DNA of 64,000 nucleotides from CADEDH01 sp039029735. GTDB taxonomy: Bacteria; Actinomycetota; Acidimicrobiia; Acidimicrobiales; SZUA-35. The notes below the pieces were generated by a model that saw only the letters and a list, made by a program, of their open reading frames with translations, was not told the origin of the DNA and ran no database searches. The first letter of the stretch is position 1. Each line of letters begins with the position of its first letter. Both the position numbers and the translations under genes were made by a program. The stretch is taken from assembly GCA_039029735.1 (NCBI GenBank), contig JBCCFL010000026.1, positions 17,597 through 81,596 of the forward strand. Reading direction: 5' to 3'. Below, in pieces: positions 15,069 to 23,800 of the stretch.

Positions 15069-16439
15069 ATGCCCGAATCCATGCACACCCACGACGCCGC
15101 CACCGAGGCGTTGGCCGACGACATCTTGGCCTACGCCCGTTGGCGAACGGGCCTCGAGGACATCCCCCTCGACCACCCCCGCACCGAAGCCGACCTCGAC
15201 CAGAGCTGCGGGCCGACCATCACCCCCGAAGGCATCGGCGGGCCTGAGGCGTTGCGGCGGTTCTCCGAGATCCTGGCCCCGGCCTGTCTCGCCGTGGACC
15301 ATCCCCGGTACCTGTCGTTCGTGCCTGCAGCCCCCACCGAAGCGTCGGTGCTGTTCGACGTGGTGGTTGGCGCCATGTCGATCTACGGCGGCTCGTGGCT
15401 GGAGGGGGCCGGGGCCGTCTACGCAGAGAACCAGGCGCTCGACTGGCTCCGCGACCTGTGCGGAATGCCAGCAGGCACCGGCGGCGTGTTCGTGCCCGGC
15501 GGCACGATGGGCAACCTGTCGGCCATGGTCGGCGCCCGCACCGCAGCCGCCGCAACCCGGGAAGCCACTGGCCGGCCTCGACCCGACCGCTGGGCGTTCG
15601 TCGTGTCGGACACGGCTCACTCGTCGATCCCGTCTGCCGCCCAGGTCATGGACGCTGATCTGATTCCGGTGCCCACAGGCGCTGAACGTCGCCTCACCGG
15701 CGCAGGCGTGGCGGCGGCCCTCGACGCCAACCTCGATCGGGTGGCCGGCGTGATCGCCACGGCCGGCACGACCAACCTCGGCATCATCGACGATCTCGAC
15801 TCGATCGGCGCCGCGTGTCGAGACCGTGGCGTGTTCTTCCATGTCGACGCCGCCTACGGCGGTGCCGCCCTGGCCTCCCCCACGGAGCGCGAGCTGTTCG
15901 CTGGCATCGAACTCGCCGACTCGGTGATCATCGATCCCCACAAGTGGCTGTTCGCCCCCTACGACTGTTGTGCGCTGCTGTGGCGAGATCCCGACCAGGG
16001 CCGGGCCGCCCACGCCCAGAAGGCCGGCTACCTGGAGTTCCTCGACGTCTACGGCGACTGGAATCCGAGTGACTTCGCGATCCACCTCACCCGCCGGGCC
16101 CGCGGCCTGCCGTTCTGGTTCTCGCTGGCCACCTACGGCACCGACGCCTACGCCGCCGCCGTGGAGGCCACGATCGACCTGGCCCGCACCGCCGCCCGGA
16201 TGATCGACGCCGCATCCCACGTGAATCTCGTGTGGGAGCGGGGCCTCAGCATCGTGGCCTTCGAACGGGTCGGTTGGACCAATGATGACTACCAGACGTG
16301 GACCGAGCGCCAGATGGCGGCGGGAACGGCATTCGTGGTGCCGAGCCGGCACGACGGGCGACCGGTGTTGCGGTTCTGCTTCGTGAACCCCCGCACCACC
16401 GAGGCCGACATCGCCGAGATTCTCGATTCACTCGCCTGA
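15069..16439 (+). CDS. PLP-dependent group II amino-acid decarboxylase
   Basis: 456 residues with the aspartate aminotransferase fold of DDC/glutamate/diaminobutyrate decarboxylases. The Schiff-base lysine is in DPHKWLFAP, the Asp-Ala pair in FHVDAAYGG, and a pyridine-stacking His in DTAHSS. It would release CO2 from an L-amino acid to make an amine. Lies 26 bp after the PotD-like gene in the same direction. Production of an amine next to an amine-type binding protein suggests the two are linked. Substrate (ornithine, lysine, diaminobutyrate, aromatic) cannot be chosen from sequence. ATG 15069 is the first start; GGAGGC is just upstream. Confidence 0.85.
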   Translation: MPESMHTHDAATEALADDILAYARWRTGLEDIPLDHPRTEADLDQSCGPTITPEGIGGPEALRRFSEILAPACLAVDHPRYLSFVPAAPTEASVLFDVVVGAMSIYGGSWLEGAGAVYAENQALDWLRDLCGMPAGTGGVFVPGGTMGNLSAMVGARTAAAATREATGRPRPDRWAFVVSDTAHSSIPSAAQVMDADLIPVPTGAERRLTGAGVAAALDANLDRVAGVIATAGTTNLGIIDDLDSIGAACRDRGVFFHVDAAYGGAALASPTERELFAGIELADSVIIDPHKWLFAPYDCCALLWRDPDQGRAAHAQKAGYLEFLDVYGDWNPSDFAIHLTRRARGLPFWFSLATYGTDAYAAAVEATIDLARTAARMIDAASHVNLVWERGLSIVAFERVGWTNDDYQTWTERQMAAGTAFVVPSRHDGRPVLRFCFVNPRTTEADIAEILDSLA

Positions 16440-16537
16440 GCGGCTTTGCCCCCGACGGTCGGGCACAACCCCCCAGAGCGCTGGCGGGAACGGGCAATAC
16501 CCTCGAATGCGGCCGGGCCCGACACGAGAGTCGCCGC

Positions 16538-16798
16538 ATGTTCGCTCGTTCTCATCGTCCCCGGCGGGCCACAGGCCGCTTCCTGTGGCTGGCCGTTGCC
16601 CTGCCGGCAGCAGTTGTCGGCCTTGCCACCTGTGCTGCCGGCCCCGGCCAGCAGTCACAGCCTCCAAACCCGCTGCGGTCCACCGTCGTCCCCGCCGACG
16701 CCGCTGATCCCGCCGGCCCGTCGATCAGCCAGAACGGGCCGGAATCAGGCCCCGAAGCCCGTCCGGCCAAGGGGCAGGCAGAGCTCCGATCGCGCTAG
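16538..16798 (+). CDS. Small secreted or lipid-anchored protein, weak call
   Basis: 86 residues from ATG 16538. Basic start, one hydrophobic segment (about 14-32), then C34 in a poor lipobox (LATC), followed by a Pro/Ser/Gly-rich disordered tail. No family recognised and no ribosome site of note. Codon use is acceptable for this genome. It could be a chance frame in an otherwise 530-bp gap between the decarboxylase and dmdA-like genes. Confidence 0.35.
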   Translation: MFARSHRPRRATGRFLWLAVALPAAVVGLATCAAGPGQQSQPPNPLRSTVVPADAADPAGPSISQNGPESGPEARPAKGQAELRSR

Positions 16799-16835
16799 CA
16801 GCTGCACGCACCGACGCCCAGCCATCTCGGCCGAA

Positions 16836-16857
16836 GATCAGAAGTGAAAATCTGATC
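16836..16857. other. A/T-rich hairpin upstream of the dmdA-like gene
   Basis: GATCAGA (16836-16842) pairs with TCTGATC (16851-16857) around the loop AGTGAAAA, in a locally AT-rich patch 114 nt before the TTG start at 16971. It may end the previous transcript or regulate the next. No known riboswitch fold is recognised. Confidence 0.35.
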
Positions 16858-16970
16858 GGAACCGCTCATCACGACCTTGACTCCGGCCGACAGGAGTCCA
16901 GAAGAGTCGCAGCTAACGTGTCTCGCCGGCGCGGCATTCGAAGGCCGCAACACAAGAGGTAGGTGGTTCA

Positions 16971-18077
16971 TTGGACTTTGAGATTGCATTCTCTCCTCGG
17001 GCACGAAAGTCGCCCTATTTCGACCGTACGGTCGCAGCTGGCGTCAAAGCCTTCTCGATCTACAACCACACCTATTTCCCGGTGTCGTACGGTTCGATGG
17101 AGACCGAGTACTGGCGGCTGCACGACGCAGTCGCCGTCTGGGACGTGTCGTGCCAACGCCAGATCGAACTGGCCGGGCCCGACGCCGACAAGCTCACCCA
17201 GGCCGTGTGCACTCGCGACATGCGAGACACGGTGATGGGGCAAGGTCGCTACACCGCGATGTGCGACCACGACGGGCGTCTTCTGAATGATCCGCTCGTG
17301 TTGAAGGTGGACGAGAACCGCTGGTGGATCTCGATCGCCGACTCCGACATGTTGTTCTGGATTCGGGCGATCAGAGCCGAACGCGGCCTCGATGCCACGG
17401 TGACCGAGCTGGAGGTCGCACCTCTCGCCGTCCAAGGTCGCCATGCCGAGGACACACTCGCCGACATGCTCGGCGAGTGGGTGCGTGACATCCGGTTCTT
17501 CCGATTCACTGAGACCGAACACGAAGGCATCCCGTTCTGGATCGGTCGAGCCGGTTACTCCGGCGTGGACGGGTTCGAGCTGTATCTGACCGACCCATCC
17601 AAGGGCGGCGATCTGTGGGACCGAGTCTGGGCCGCTGGTGCGCCCTACGACATCGGCCCCGGTACTCCCAATCACATGGAGAGAGTGGAATCCGGGTTCA
17701 TCTCGATTCGCACCGAGACCCTCGACGACAGCGACCCGTTCGAGTGTCGTCTTGGCCGGTACGTCAGCGCCGATCCGGCGCTCGACTACATCGGGGCCGA
17801 GGCGTTGGCCGCGAAGCGGTCGGCGGGGTTGACCCGCGAGCTGGTTGGCCTGATGGTCGACGGGCCTCGCAGGCTCCCCAACACCACCCCCCTCCCGGTG
17901 ACGATCAAGGAAGAGACGGTGGGTCAGATTCGCACCTTGGTGTGGTCTCCCCAGCGTGACTCCATGATTGCGCTCGCCCAAATCGATGTGCCTCACAACG
18001 AGTTGGGCACCAAAATGTCGGTCGACGTCGACGGTGGCGTCGTCGGGGCCATGGTTACCGAGGTCCCGTTCATCTAG
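16971..18077 (+). CDS. dmdA: GcvT-family demethylase resembling DMSP demethylase DmdA
   Basis: 368 residues of the tetrahydrofolate-dependent aminomethyltransferase fold. Several words recall DmdA rather than GcvT: AAGVKAFSIYNH near the start, DVSCQRQIELAGPDA, LLNDPLVLKVDENRWW, and FECRLGRYVS. DmdA moves a methyl group from dimethylsulfoniopropionate to tetrahydrofolate, leaving methylmercaptopropionate. No glycine-cleavage partner genes are nearby, which also argues against GcvT. The TTG start at 16971 has GAGGTAGG shortly upstream and no better in-frame start. Dimethylglycine- or sarcosine-type demethylation is an alternative. Followed by an MFS carrier 39 bp later. Confidence 0.65.
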   Translation: MDFEIAFSPRARKSPYFDRTVAAGVKAFSIYNHTYFPVSYGSMETEYWRLHDAVAVWDVSCQRQIELAGPDADKLTQAVCTRDMRDTVMGQGRYTAMCDHDGRLLNDPLVLKVDENRWWISIADSDMLFWIRAIRAERGLDATVTELEVAPLAVQGRHAEDTLADMLGEWVRDIRFFRFTETEHEGIPFWIGRAGYSGVDGFELYLTDPSKGGDLWDRVWAAGAPYDIGPGTPNHMERVESGFISIRTETLDDSDPFECRLGRYVSADPALDYIGAEALAAKRSAGLTRELVGLMVDGPRRLPNTTPLPVTIKEETVGQIRTLVWSPQRDSMIALAQIDVPHNELGTKMSVDVDGGVVGAMVTEVPFI

Positions 18078-18116
18078 CTCAACCGCACGGGCGGCGGGGC
18101 TGAACAGGAGTCCTCC

Positions 18117-19532
18117 ATGGCGGCCACGCTGCCCGTGCCTTCCACCCCATCACTGCGACTCGTGATCGCAGCCGGGAGCCTGATCACCTCGGTGGTGATC
18201 GGGATCCGCCTCACGTTCGGCCTCTACCTGGATCCGGTGATCACCGAACTGAACACCGACCGGGGCACGTTCGCGCTGGCAATCGCCATCCAGAACCTGT
18301 TGTGGGGCCTTTCCCAACCGGTGGCCGGGGCGGTGGCCGACCGATTCGGCACGGCGAAGGTGCTGGCTGTCGGCGGCGTCGGCTACGCCGCCTCGATGCT
18401 GTTGATGGCCACCGCCGATGGCACCGGGCTGCTGATCCTCTCGGCCGGCTTCCTGGTCGGCATCGCCACAGGGGCGGCCAGTTTCGCTGTGGTGCTCGCC
18501 GCCGTCGGCCGGATCGCACCGCCGGAGCGCAGATCGATGGCACTCGGCATCGTGACCGCTATGGGCTCGGTCGGTCAGTTCGTGCTGGTGCCAGCGGCGC
18601 AGCGCCTGCTCGACTCGACCGACTGGCGCACCACGGTCACGATCATGGGCCTGGTCGCCCTGCTGGTGGTGATCGCTGCAGTCCCGTTCCGGGGCAAGGC
18701 CGACGACCTGATCAGCCAGGCCGCCGCCGCGGACGACGCCGACCAGGGCAACACGCTCCGCCAGGAGCTACGGCGTGCGTTCGCCCACCGCTCGTACCTG
18801 TTCTTGAACCTCGCGTTCTTCGTATGCGGGTTCCACGTCACGTTCATCGGCACCCACCTGCCGACCTATGTCACCGATCAGGGCATCAGCGCGTCGGTGG
18901 GGGCCACGGCGTTGTCGCTCATCGGCCTGTTCAACATCGTCGGATCGCTCGTGGCTGGCGCCCTCGGCGGTCGCTACTCGAAGACGAAACTGCTGGCGAT
19001 CATCTACGCCATGCGGGCGGTGTTCATCGGCGCCTACGTGTTCAGCCCCATCTCAGCCACATCCACCATCGTGTTCGGCGCCACGTTCGGCCTGCTGTGG
19101 CTGTCGACCGTGCCGCTCACCTCCGGCATCATCACGTCGCAGTTCGGCACCCGACACTCGGGATCACTGTTCGGGATCGTGTTCTTGGCCCACCAGCTCG
19201 GTGCCTTCGTCGGCGTGCTCCTCGGGGGCGAGCTGGCCGACGCCACGGGCAGTTACCGGTTGGTGTGGCTGATCGCCCTGGCCCTCGGCCTGTTCGCAGC
19301 GATCATGCACATGCTGATCGACGAGGGCCCGGCTCCTGCCGCCCCCGACCCTGCCGAGCGACGCCCCACCATGGCACCCGCTGGTGCCGCCGCAGCTGTC
19401 GCCCTGGTGGGCCTGGCCTCGGCCGCCGTGGTGATCACCGCAGGTACCACCGACGCCAGCGCTGACGAGCCAGCGGCGCTGGGGGCGACGAGCTTGTTCT
19501 GCCCCCTCGGGGGCGTCCACGTCGCCGACTAG
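18117..19532 (+). CDS. Major facilitator superfamily carrier (monocarboxylate/oxalate-formate type)
   Basis: 471 residues with twelve predicted spans and the MFS loop words GAVADRFGTAKV after span 2 and GALGGRYSKTKL in the second half. The overall layout resembles the monocarboxylate porter/OFA branch. Unusual is a C-terminal tail of about 60 residues carrying an extra hydrophobic stretch and then an acidic end with one cysteine. ATG 18117 follows AACAGGAG. It lies directly after the dmdA-like gene in the same direction, so it may import that enzyme's substrate. The transported solute is not shown by sequence. A strong terminator follows. Confidence 0.85.
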   Translation: MAATLPVPSTPSLRLVIAAGSLITSVVIGIRLTFGLYLDPVITELNTDRGTFALAIAIQNLLWGLSQPVAGAVADRFGTAKVLAVGGVGYAASMLLMATADGTGLLILSAGFLVGIATGAASFAVVLAAVGRIAPPERRSMALGIVTAMGSVGQFVLVPAAQRLLDSTDWRTTVTIMGLVALLVVIAAVPFRGKADDLISQAAAADDADQGNTLRQELRRAFAHRSYLFLNLAFFVCGFHVTFIGTHLPTYVTDQGISASVGATALSLIGLFNIVGSLVAGALGGRYSKTKLLAIIYAMRAVFIGAYVFSPISATSTIVFGATFGLLWLSTVPLTSGIITSQFGTRHSGSLFGIVFLAHQLGAFVGVLLGGELADATGSYRLVWLIALALGLFAAIMHMLIDEGPAPAAPDPAERRPTMAPAGAAAAVALVGLASAAVVITAGTTDASADEPAALGATSLFCPLGGVHVAD

Positions 19533-19550
19533 CTCGACGAGAGGTGCAGC

Positions 19551-19581
19551 GAGGCCCGTCGCCGCAGAGACGACGGGCCTC
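19551..19581 (+). terminator. Intrinsic terminator after the MFS gene
   Basis: GAGGCCCGTCG (19551-19561) and CGACGGGCCTC (19571-19581) form a perfect 11-bp stem with a 9-base loop, followed by TTCTGT. It starts 18 nt after the stop codon. Confidence 0.85.
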
Positions 19582-19664
19582 TTCTGTCCGCTCGGTGTTC
19601 ACCTTGCGGACTGGACCCTGGCGCGACCGCTGTGTCGGGCGCAGGGTCCGATCTCGATCTCGAT

Positions 19665-21080
19665 CTAGGTCGAGGCTGGGGTGGGGGTCGGCGCCTCGGT
19701 GGGCCGCAGCACGGTGCGGCCGAGCAGCACCAGCACCACGAGGCAGGGCACCATCACCTCCAGCCGGTCGACCGTCCACCACTTGAGGGCGGCCGAGGCC
19801 ACGATCGCCACCCCGAAGATCGACGCCACGCCGCCGTTCCAGGGCCGGCGGGGCGCCAGCATGGCCTTGCGTTCGATCCCCGACACGAGGAACACGATCG
19901 GTGCGAGCACCAGCATCGATCCGACGATCGTCGGGACCTTCCACAGCCACCAGGTGACCGAGGCCACCGAGGTCTCGGGGAGTCCAACCGTCAGGTGCAA
20001 CACGGCAGTGACGGCAATGGCGGCCGTCATGTGCCAGAGGTAGATGCTCATCGCCACCGTGTTGGCGGCGATCACCCCGGTCCACACCGTGGGCCGGGCG
20101 GCCACGAAGCGGGATACTGCGGGAGCAGCCGCGATGGCAGTGAGGCTGTAGGCCGCTCCAAACACGAGCAATGCGAGGTTCGGCGGGTTGGTCGGGGCGT
20201 GGGCGATGCCATCGAACCCCACCATCGACACCGACCACGGACCGCCCGAGGTCACGATGGCGATGGCACCGGCCCAGCACAGGCCGGCCAGCACGAGCAG
20301 CCGCCGGCCGGTGGGGAGCAGCCCGTCGCGCCACGCCATGCCGAGCACCTGGAACGAGAGCCACCCGATCACCCAGTTGGCGGCGGCGAGGTGGCCGATG
20401 CCGGCAATCCGGAACGCCTCGAAGGCGAGGAACGCACCCACGATGGTGGCCGCCACCATGCGGGGGCGACGCCGGAGCCGGGGCAGCACGAACGGGGCGA
20501 GTGCCGTGTCGATCGTGTAGTTGGCGAGGAACCAGAGCGGCACGGCGGCGGCGAAGGCGCCAGCGGCCACGAGGTCGAGCTGACCGAAGGCGGCCCCGAG
20601 GCTGATCAACACCAGCCAGGTGCCGGCCAGCGCCACCGCCGGGGGCAGCATCCGGCGGAGCCTGGCGGCGATCCAGTCCTGCGGGCGGTAGTCGGCGCGA
20701 GGCGGCTGGAGGCCGAGGCGGTAGCTGTCATCGGCGCCGGCAGGCCGGGCCGCGGAGTCGAGCGACATGGCCGAGGAGTAGCCACCGACCACGAAGAACA
20801 GAGGCATCACCTGGAGCAGCCACGTGACCCACGCCATCGACGGCACGAACTCGAGGGCGTTGCCGCCCACCAGGCGGCCGTTGTCCATGATCGCTACCAT
20901 CGCGACCCAGTGACCGAAGGCGACGGCCAGCATGGCCACCACCCGGTAGACGTCGATGGCCCGGTTGCGATCGGCCTTGGTCTGGGCGGCCATGGCGGCC
21001 AGCGTCGGCTCGGAGGCCACGGTGGGAGGGGTCCCGCTGGCCTTGGTGAGGCTGTCGGGGGAGGCAGTCGTTGTGGACAT
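19665..21080 (-). CDS. Membrane acyltransferase (acyltransferase family 3 type)
   Basis: 471 residues from ATG 21080. Longer starts upstream are GC-rich read-through. About ten to eleven hydrophobic spans. The early words DVYRVVAMLAVAFGHW and, after the first spans, MPLFFVVGGYSSA match the family that transfers acyl groups to exported sugars, peptidoglycan or lipids. The conserved family His is H near residue 52 in FGHW. Such enzymes act at the inner membrane. Divergent from the histidine kinase. Acceptor unknown. Confidence 0.8.
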   Translation of the reverse strand: MSTTTASPDSLTKASGTPPTVASEPTLAAMAAQTKADRNRAIDVYRVVAMLAVAFGHWVAMVAIMDNGRLVGGNALEFVPSMAWVTWLLQVMPLFFVVGGYSSAMSLDSAARPAGADDSYRLGLQPPRADYRPQDWIAARLRRMLPPAVALAGTWLVLISLGAAFGQLDLVAAGAFAAAVPLWFLANYTIDTALAPFVLPRLRRRPRMVAATIVGAFLAFEAFRIAGIGHLAAANWVIGWLSFQVLGMAWRDGLLPTGRRLLVLAGLCWAGAIAIVTSGGPWSVSMVGFDGIAHAPTNPPNLALLVFGAAYSLTAIAAAPAVSRFVAARPTVWTGVIAANTVAMSIYLWHMTAAIAVTAVLHLTVGLPETSVASVTWWLWKVPTIVGSMLVLAPIVFLVSGIERKAMLAPRRPWNGGVASIFGVAIVASAALKWWTVDRLEVMVPCLVVLVLLGRTVLRPTEAPTPTPAST

Positions 21081-21151
21081 GTCCGTATTGAGCCCCGGAT
21101 CGGCCCCGTGAGATATCCGGGGGACCCCCCAAAACCCCCTGGGGGGTGCCC

Positions 21152-22366
21152 ATGACCAGTCAAGACCCAACGCCGATCCGCTCTGAGTTGGTGGAGGGCG
21201 CGCAGCGGCTGGTGGCGCCACCGGCCCGGAACGCCGATGCCGCCCTCGTACTCGGGCTGCTGCGAGGTGTGAGCGTGTTCCGGGGTGCGGCGCTGGTGTG
21301 GGCCCTCGTCAGTGCGGGGTCGTCCACCGACGTCATGCGGCGGCCTGGGCTCGCCGTTGCGTTGTTGGCCATGATGATCGCCTGGACGGCCCTGGTCACG
21401 ATCTGGCCCCGGCGGGGCGCCGTGCTCCCGGTGCGTTCGGGATGGGTGATCGTGGCCGAGCTCGCGGTGGGAGCCGTGCTCCTCGTCGGCGACGGGTTCG
21501 TGTACGACGCTGGTCGGTCGGTGGCCCTCCCGTGGTCGTGGCCAACGGCTGGGGTGTTGGCTGCCGGGGTGGTGTTCGGCGTGCGGATGGGTCTGGCGGC
21601 GGCCATCGCCATGGTGGCGGCGTCGCTCACCAGTGAGGTCAACCTCGGCACCGACCTCGCCAGCCCGATCCCGGCGTTCTCCCGGGCCGGGCTCTGGATC
21701 GTGACCGGCGTGCTTGCTGGCTACGTGGCGGGCCGGCTCCGTCAGGCCGAGGCCGAGGTGACGATGGCCCGGGCCCGCGAAGAGGTGGCGCGCCAACTCC
21801 ACGACGGCGTGCTCCAGACGCTCGCAGTGATCCAACGGCGCTCGGCCGACGGCGAGCTGGCCGCAATGGCCCGAGACCAGGAGCACGACCTCCGGCGCTT
21901 CCTGGCGGGCGCAACCACCAGGGCTCGTTCACTCGAACCCGAACTGCGTCGGCTGGCCCAGCGCCACGAGGGCCGCTTCGGAACACCCGTGTCGGTGGTG
22001 GTCGCCGCCGATGCGCCTCGGGTGGGGGCCGACGCCCTCGATGCCGCGTTGGGCGCCGTGGGCGAAGCGCTGGCGAACGCCGGCAAGCACGCCAACGCGA
22101 GTCGGGTTGCCCTCTACGCCGAGCCCGCCGATCCCGACGACTGGGCCGACCTCGTGGCCGATGTGGCCCACGGCGCAACGGTGCCAGCCGAGGCGCCGAC
22201 GCTGTTCGTCAGCGTCAAGGATGACGGCGACGGGTTCGATCCGGCCGCAGTCGAGGAGCGCATTGGGTTGTCAAGCTCCATCCGAGGTCGGATCATGGAG
22301 GTGGGAGGGTGGGCCGAGGTGGCCAGCCGACCCGGACGAGGTACGGAGGTGAAGCTGTGGCTGTGA
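21152..22366 (+). CDS. Sensor histidine kinase, NarL-type (HisKA_3)
   Basis: 404 residues. Five or six hydrophobic spans fill 28-195, with no large external domain, so the sensor is probably in the membrane. The dimerisation helix carries the phospho-acceptor H217 in RQLHDGVLQ. The ATP-binding part has the N-box GEALANAGKHAN and the G-boxes DDGDGFD and GRGTEVKLWL. GTG 21146 is an alternative start two codons earlier. The G-rich ribosome site serves both. It overlaps its response regulator by 10 nt. The stimulus is unknown; the neighbouring divergent acyltransferase may be a target. Confidence 0.88.
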   Translation: MTSQDPTPIRSELVEGAQRLVAPPARNADAALVLGLLRGVSVFRGAALVWALVSAGSSTDVMRRPGLAVALLAMMIAWTALVTIWPRRGAVLPVRSGWVIVAELAVGAVLLVGDGFVYDAGRSVALPWSWPTAGVLAAGVVFGVRMGLAAAIAMVAASLTSEVNLGTDLASPIPAFSRAGLWIVTGVLAGYVAGRLRQAEAEVTMARAREEVARQLHDGVLQTLAVIQRRSADGELAAMARDQEHDLRRFLAGATTRARSLEPELRRLAQRHEGRFGTPVSVVVAADAPRVGADALDAALGAVGEALANAGKHANASRVALYAEPADPDDWADLVADVAHGATVPAEAPTLFVSVKDDGDGFDPAAVEERIGLSSSIRGRIMEVGGWAEVASRPGRGTEVKLWL

Positions 22367-22977
22367 GGGTGGTGATCGCCGACGATCACGGCATCTGGCG
22401 CTCGGGTCTTCGGGCCGACCTCGGCGAGAACTTCATCGTGGTGGGCGAGGCCAGCAACGCCACCGAGGCGGTGAAGGTCATCGAGCAGACCAAGCCCGAC
22501 CTCGTGCTGTCCGACCTTCACATGCCCGACGGCGGTGGCCTCGCCGTGGTGAAGGCGATCGGTGAGACCTACCCGGTGGTGATCCTCACCGTGTCGGAAG
22601 CCGAATCAGACCTGCTCGACGCCGTGGCGCACGGCGCGCTCGGCTACCTCGTGAAGTCGACAACGGCCGAGGAGCTGCGCGATCAACTGTGGCGGGCGGC
22701 CAAGGGCGAGCCGGTGTTCTCGCCATCACTGGCGGCACTGGTGCTCACCGAGTTCCGCCGGATCCGGTCGGCCCAGAAGCCAGGCGATGCGCTGTCGAGC
22801 CGGGAGCGTGAGGTGCTGCAGCTCGTGGCCCGGGGCCACACCTACAAAGAGATCGGCGAGGATCTCTACATCTCGGCCAAGACCGTCGAGAACCACGTGC
22901 GGAACATCCTCAAGAAGCTCCAGCTCAGCCGGAAGCAGGAGCTGATCCGCTACGCACTCGACCACGGCATCGACTAG
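22357..22977 (+). CDS. NarL/LuxR-family response regulator
   Basis: 206 residues. Receiver domain with acidic pocket D9-D10 and phospho-acceptor D53 (LVLSDLHMPDG), followed by a LuxR-type helix-turn-helix (LSSREREVLQLVARG, then SAKTVENHVRNILKKL). GTG 22357 is preferred over the longer frame because GGAGG sits six bases upstream, inside the end of the kinase gene. The partner is the kinase just upstream. The C-terminus ends four bases before the convergent nat gene, with no terminator between them. Confidence 0.92.
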   Translation: MAVRVVIADDHGIWRSGLRADLGENFIVVGEASNATEAVKVIEQTKPDLVLSDLHMPDGGGLAVVKAIGETYPVVILTVSEAESDLLDAVAHGALGYLVKSTTAEELRDQLWRAAKGEPVFSPSLAALVLTEFRRIRSAQKPGDALSSREREVLQLVARGHTYKEIGEDLYISAKTVENHVRNILKKLQLSRKQELIRYALDHGID

Positions 22978-22980
22978 CCG

Positions 22981-23775
22981 CTAGTCATCGGGAACGACCT
23001 GCCCGGGCGCAACCGGCTCAGCCGGCACCGACGGTGCGAACCACTCGGCGAACACGGCGTTCCACTCAACGTCGCTCACCGGGGTGATCGAGCGGTCGCC
23101 AGGGCGATCCACCTTGAGCTCGTTGGCGATGAGGGTGACCCGGCCGGGGCCACCGTCGAGGTAGCGGGTGGCGAACGGGCGCTGATGCCAGTGATTGTCG
23201 AGGTCGCCGGCGAGCCGATCCGAGGCGGACGCGAAGTCGTCCATCGTGAGGGCCACCCGACGGAACCGGTACTGGGCCACCGGTACCCCCTCCTCGTCGT
23301 GGCGGGTGAGGGTGGTGCCCTCGGCGCTCGCGATGAACTCGAACGGTGCCGTGCCCCCGTCTTGGGGGCCGCCGGTGTTCAGCTCCAGCGGGCGGCAGTA
23401 GCTGTCGCCGAACCCCACGTCGACGAGGTATGGCTGATCGAGCATGACCTCGAGGCACAGGTGGTCGACCAGCTTCGTCGGGCCCCCGAGCAGCACGGCC
23501 GCCCCGAGACGCATCACTGGGAACCCGAGAGCGCCGAGCAGCTCGGCGAAGGCGCCGTTGAGCTCGAAACACCAGCCGCCGCGGCGCCGCTCCACGATCT
23601 TGGCGATCGACTCGAACGGGTCGACCGACACCGCCCGGCCGGCGTACACGTCGAGGTTGTCGAACGGCACCGAGGCGAGGTGCGCCCGCATCAGGCGCTC
23701 CAGGCCATCACGGTCCACCGATGGTGCATGGCTTAGGCCGATGCGGTCGAGGTAGCGGTCGACGTCGATCTCCAC
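22981..23775 (-). CDS. nat: Arylamine N-acetyltransferase
   Basis: 264 residues with the full NAT catalytic triad: C69 in RGGWCFELN, H105 in VDHLCLEV, and D119 in LVDVGFGD. The N-terminal PFDNLDV word and length are typical. NATs move acetyl or propionyl from CoA to aromatic amines and hydrazines, and related actinobacterial enzymes act in amide synthases or sterol breakdown. Start is GTG 23775. Only 25 bp separate it from the divergent 5-oxoprolinase gene, so its promoter must lie in or near that start. Confidence 0.92.
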   Translation of the reverse strand: MEIDVDRYLDRIGLSHAPSVDRDGLERLMRAHLASVPFDNLDVYAGRAVSVDPFESIAKIVERRRGGWCFELNGAFAELLGALGFPVMRLGAAVLLGGPTKLVDHLCLEVMLDQPYLVDVGFGDSYCRPLELNTGGPQDGGTAPFEFIASAEGTTLTRHDEEGVPVAQYRFRRVALTMDDFASASDRLAGDLDNHWHQRPFATRYLDGGPGRVTLIANELKVDRPGDRSITPVSDVEWNAVFAEWFAPSVPAEPVAPGQVVPDD

Positions 23776-23800
23776 CGCCTGGTTGTAGCACGGTGGTCCG

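Noticed and set aside
19646..19670. Short direct repeat of GATCTC units before the acyltransferase stop
   Set aside because: Only about three 6-bp units; too short to call a functional repeat.
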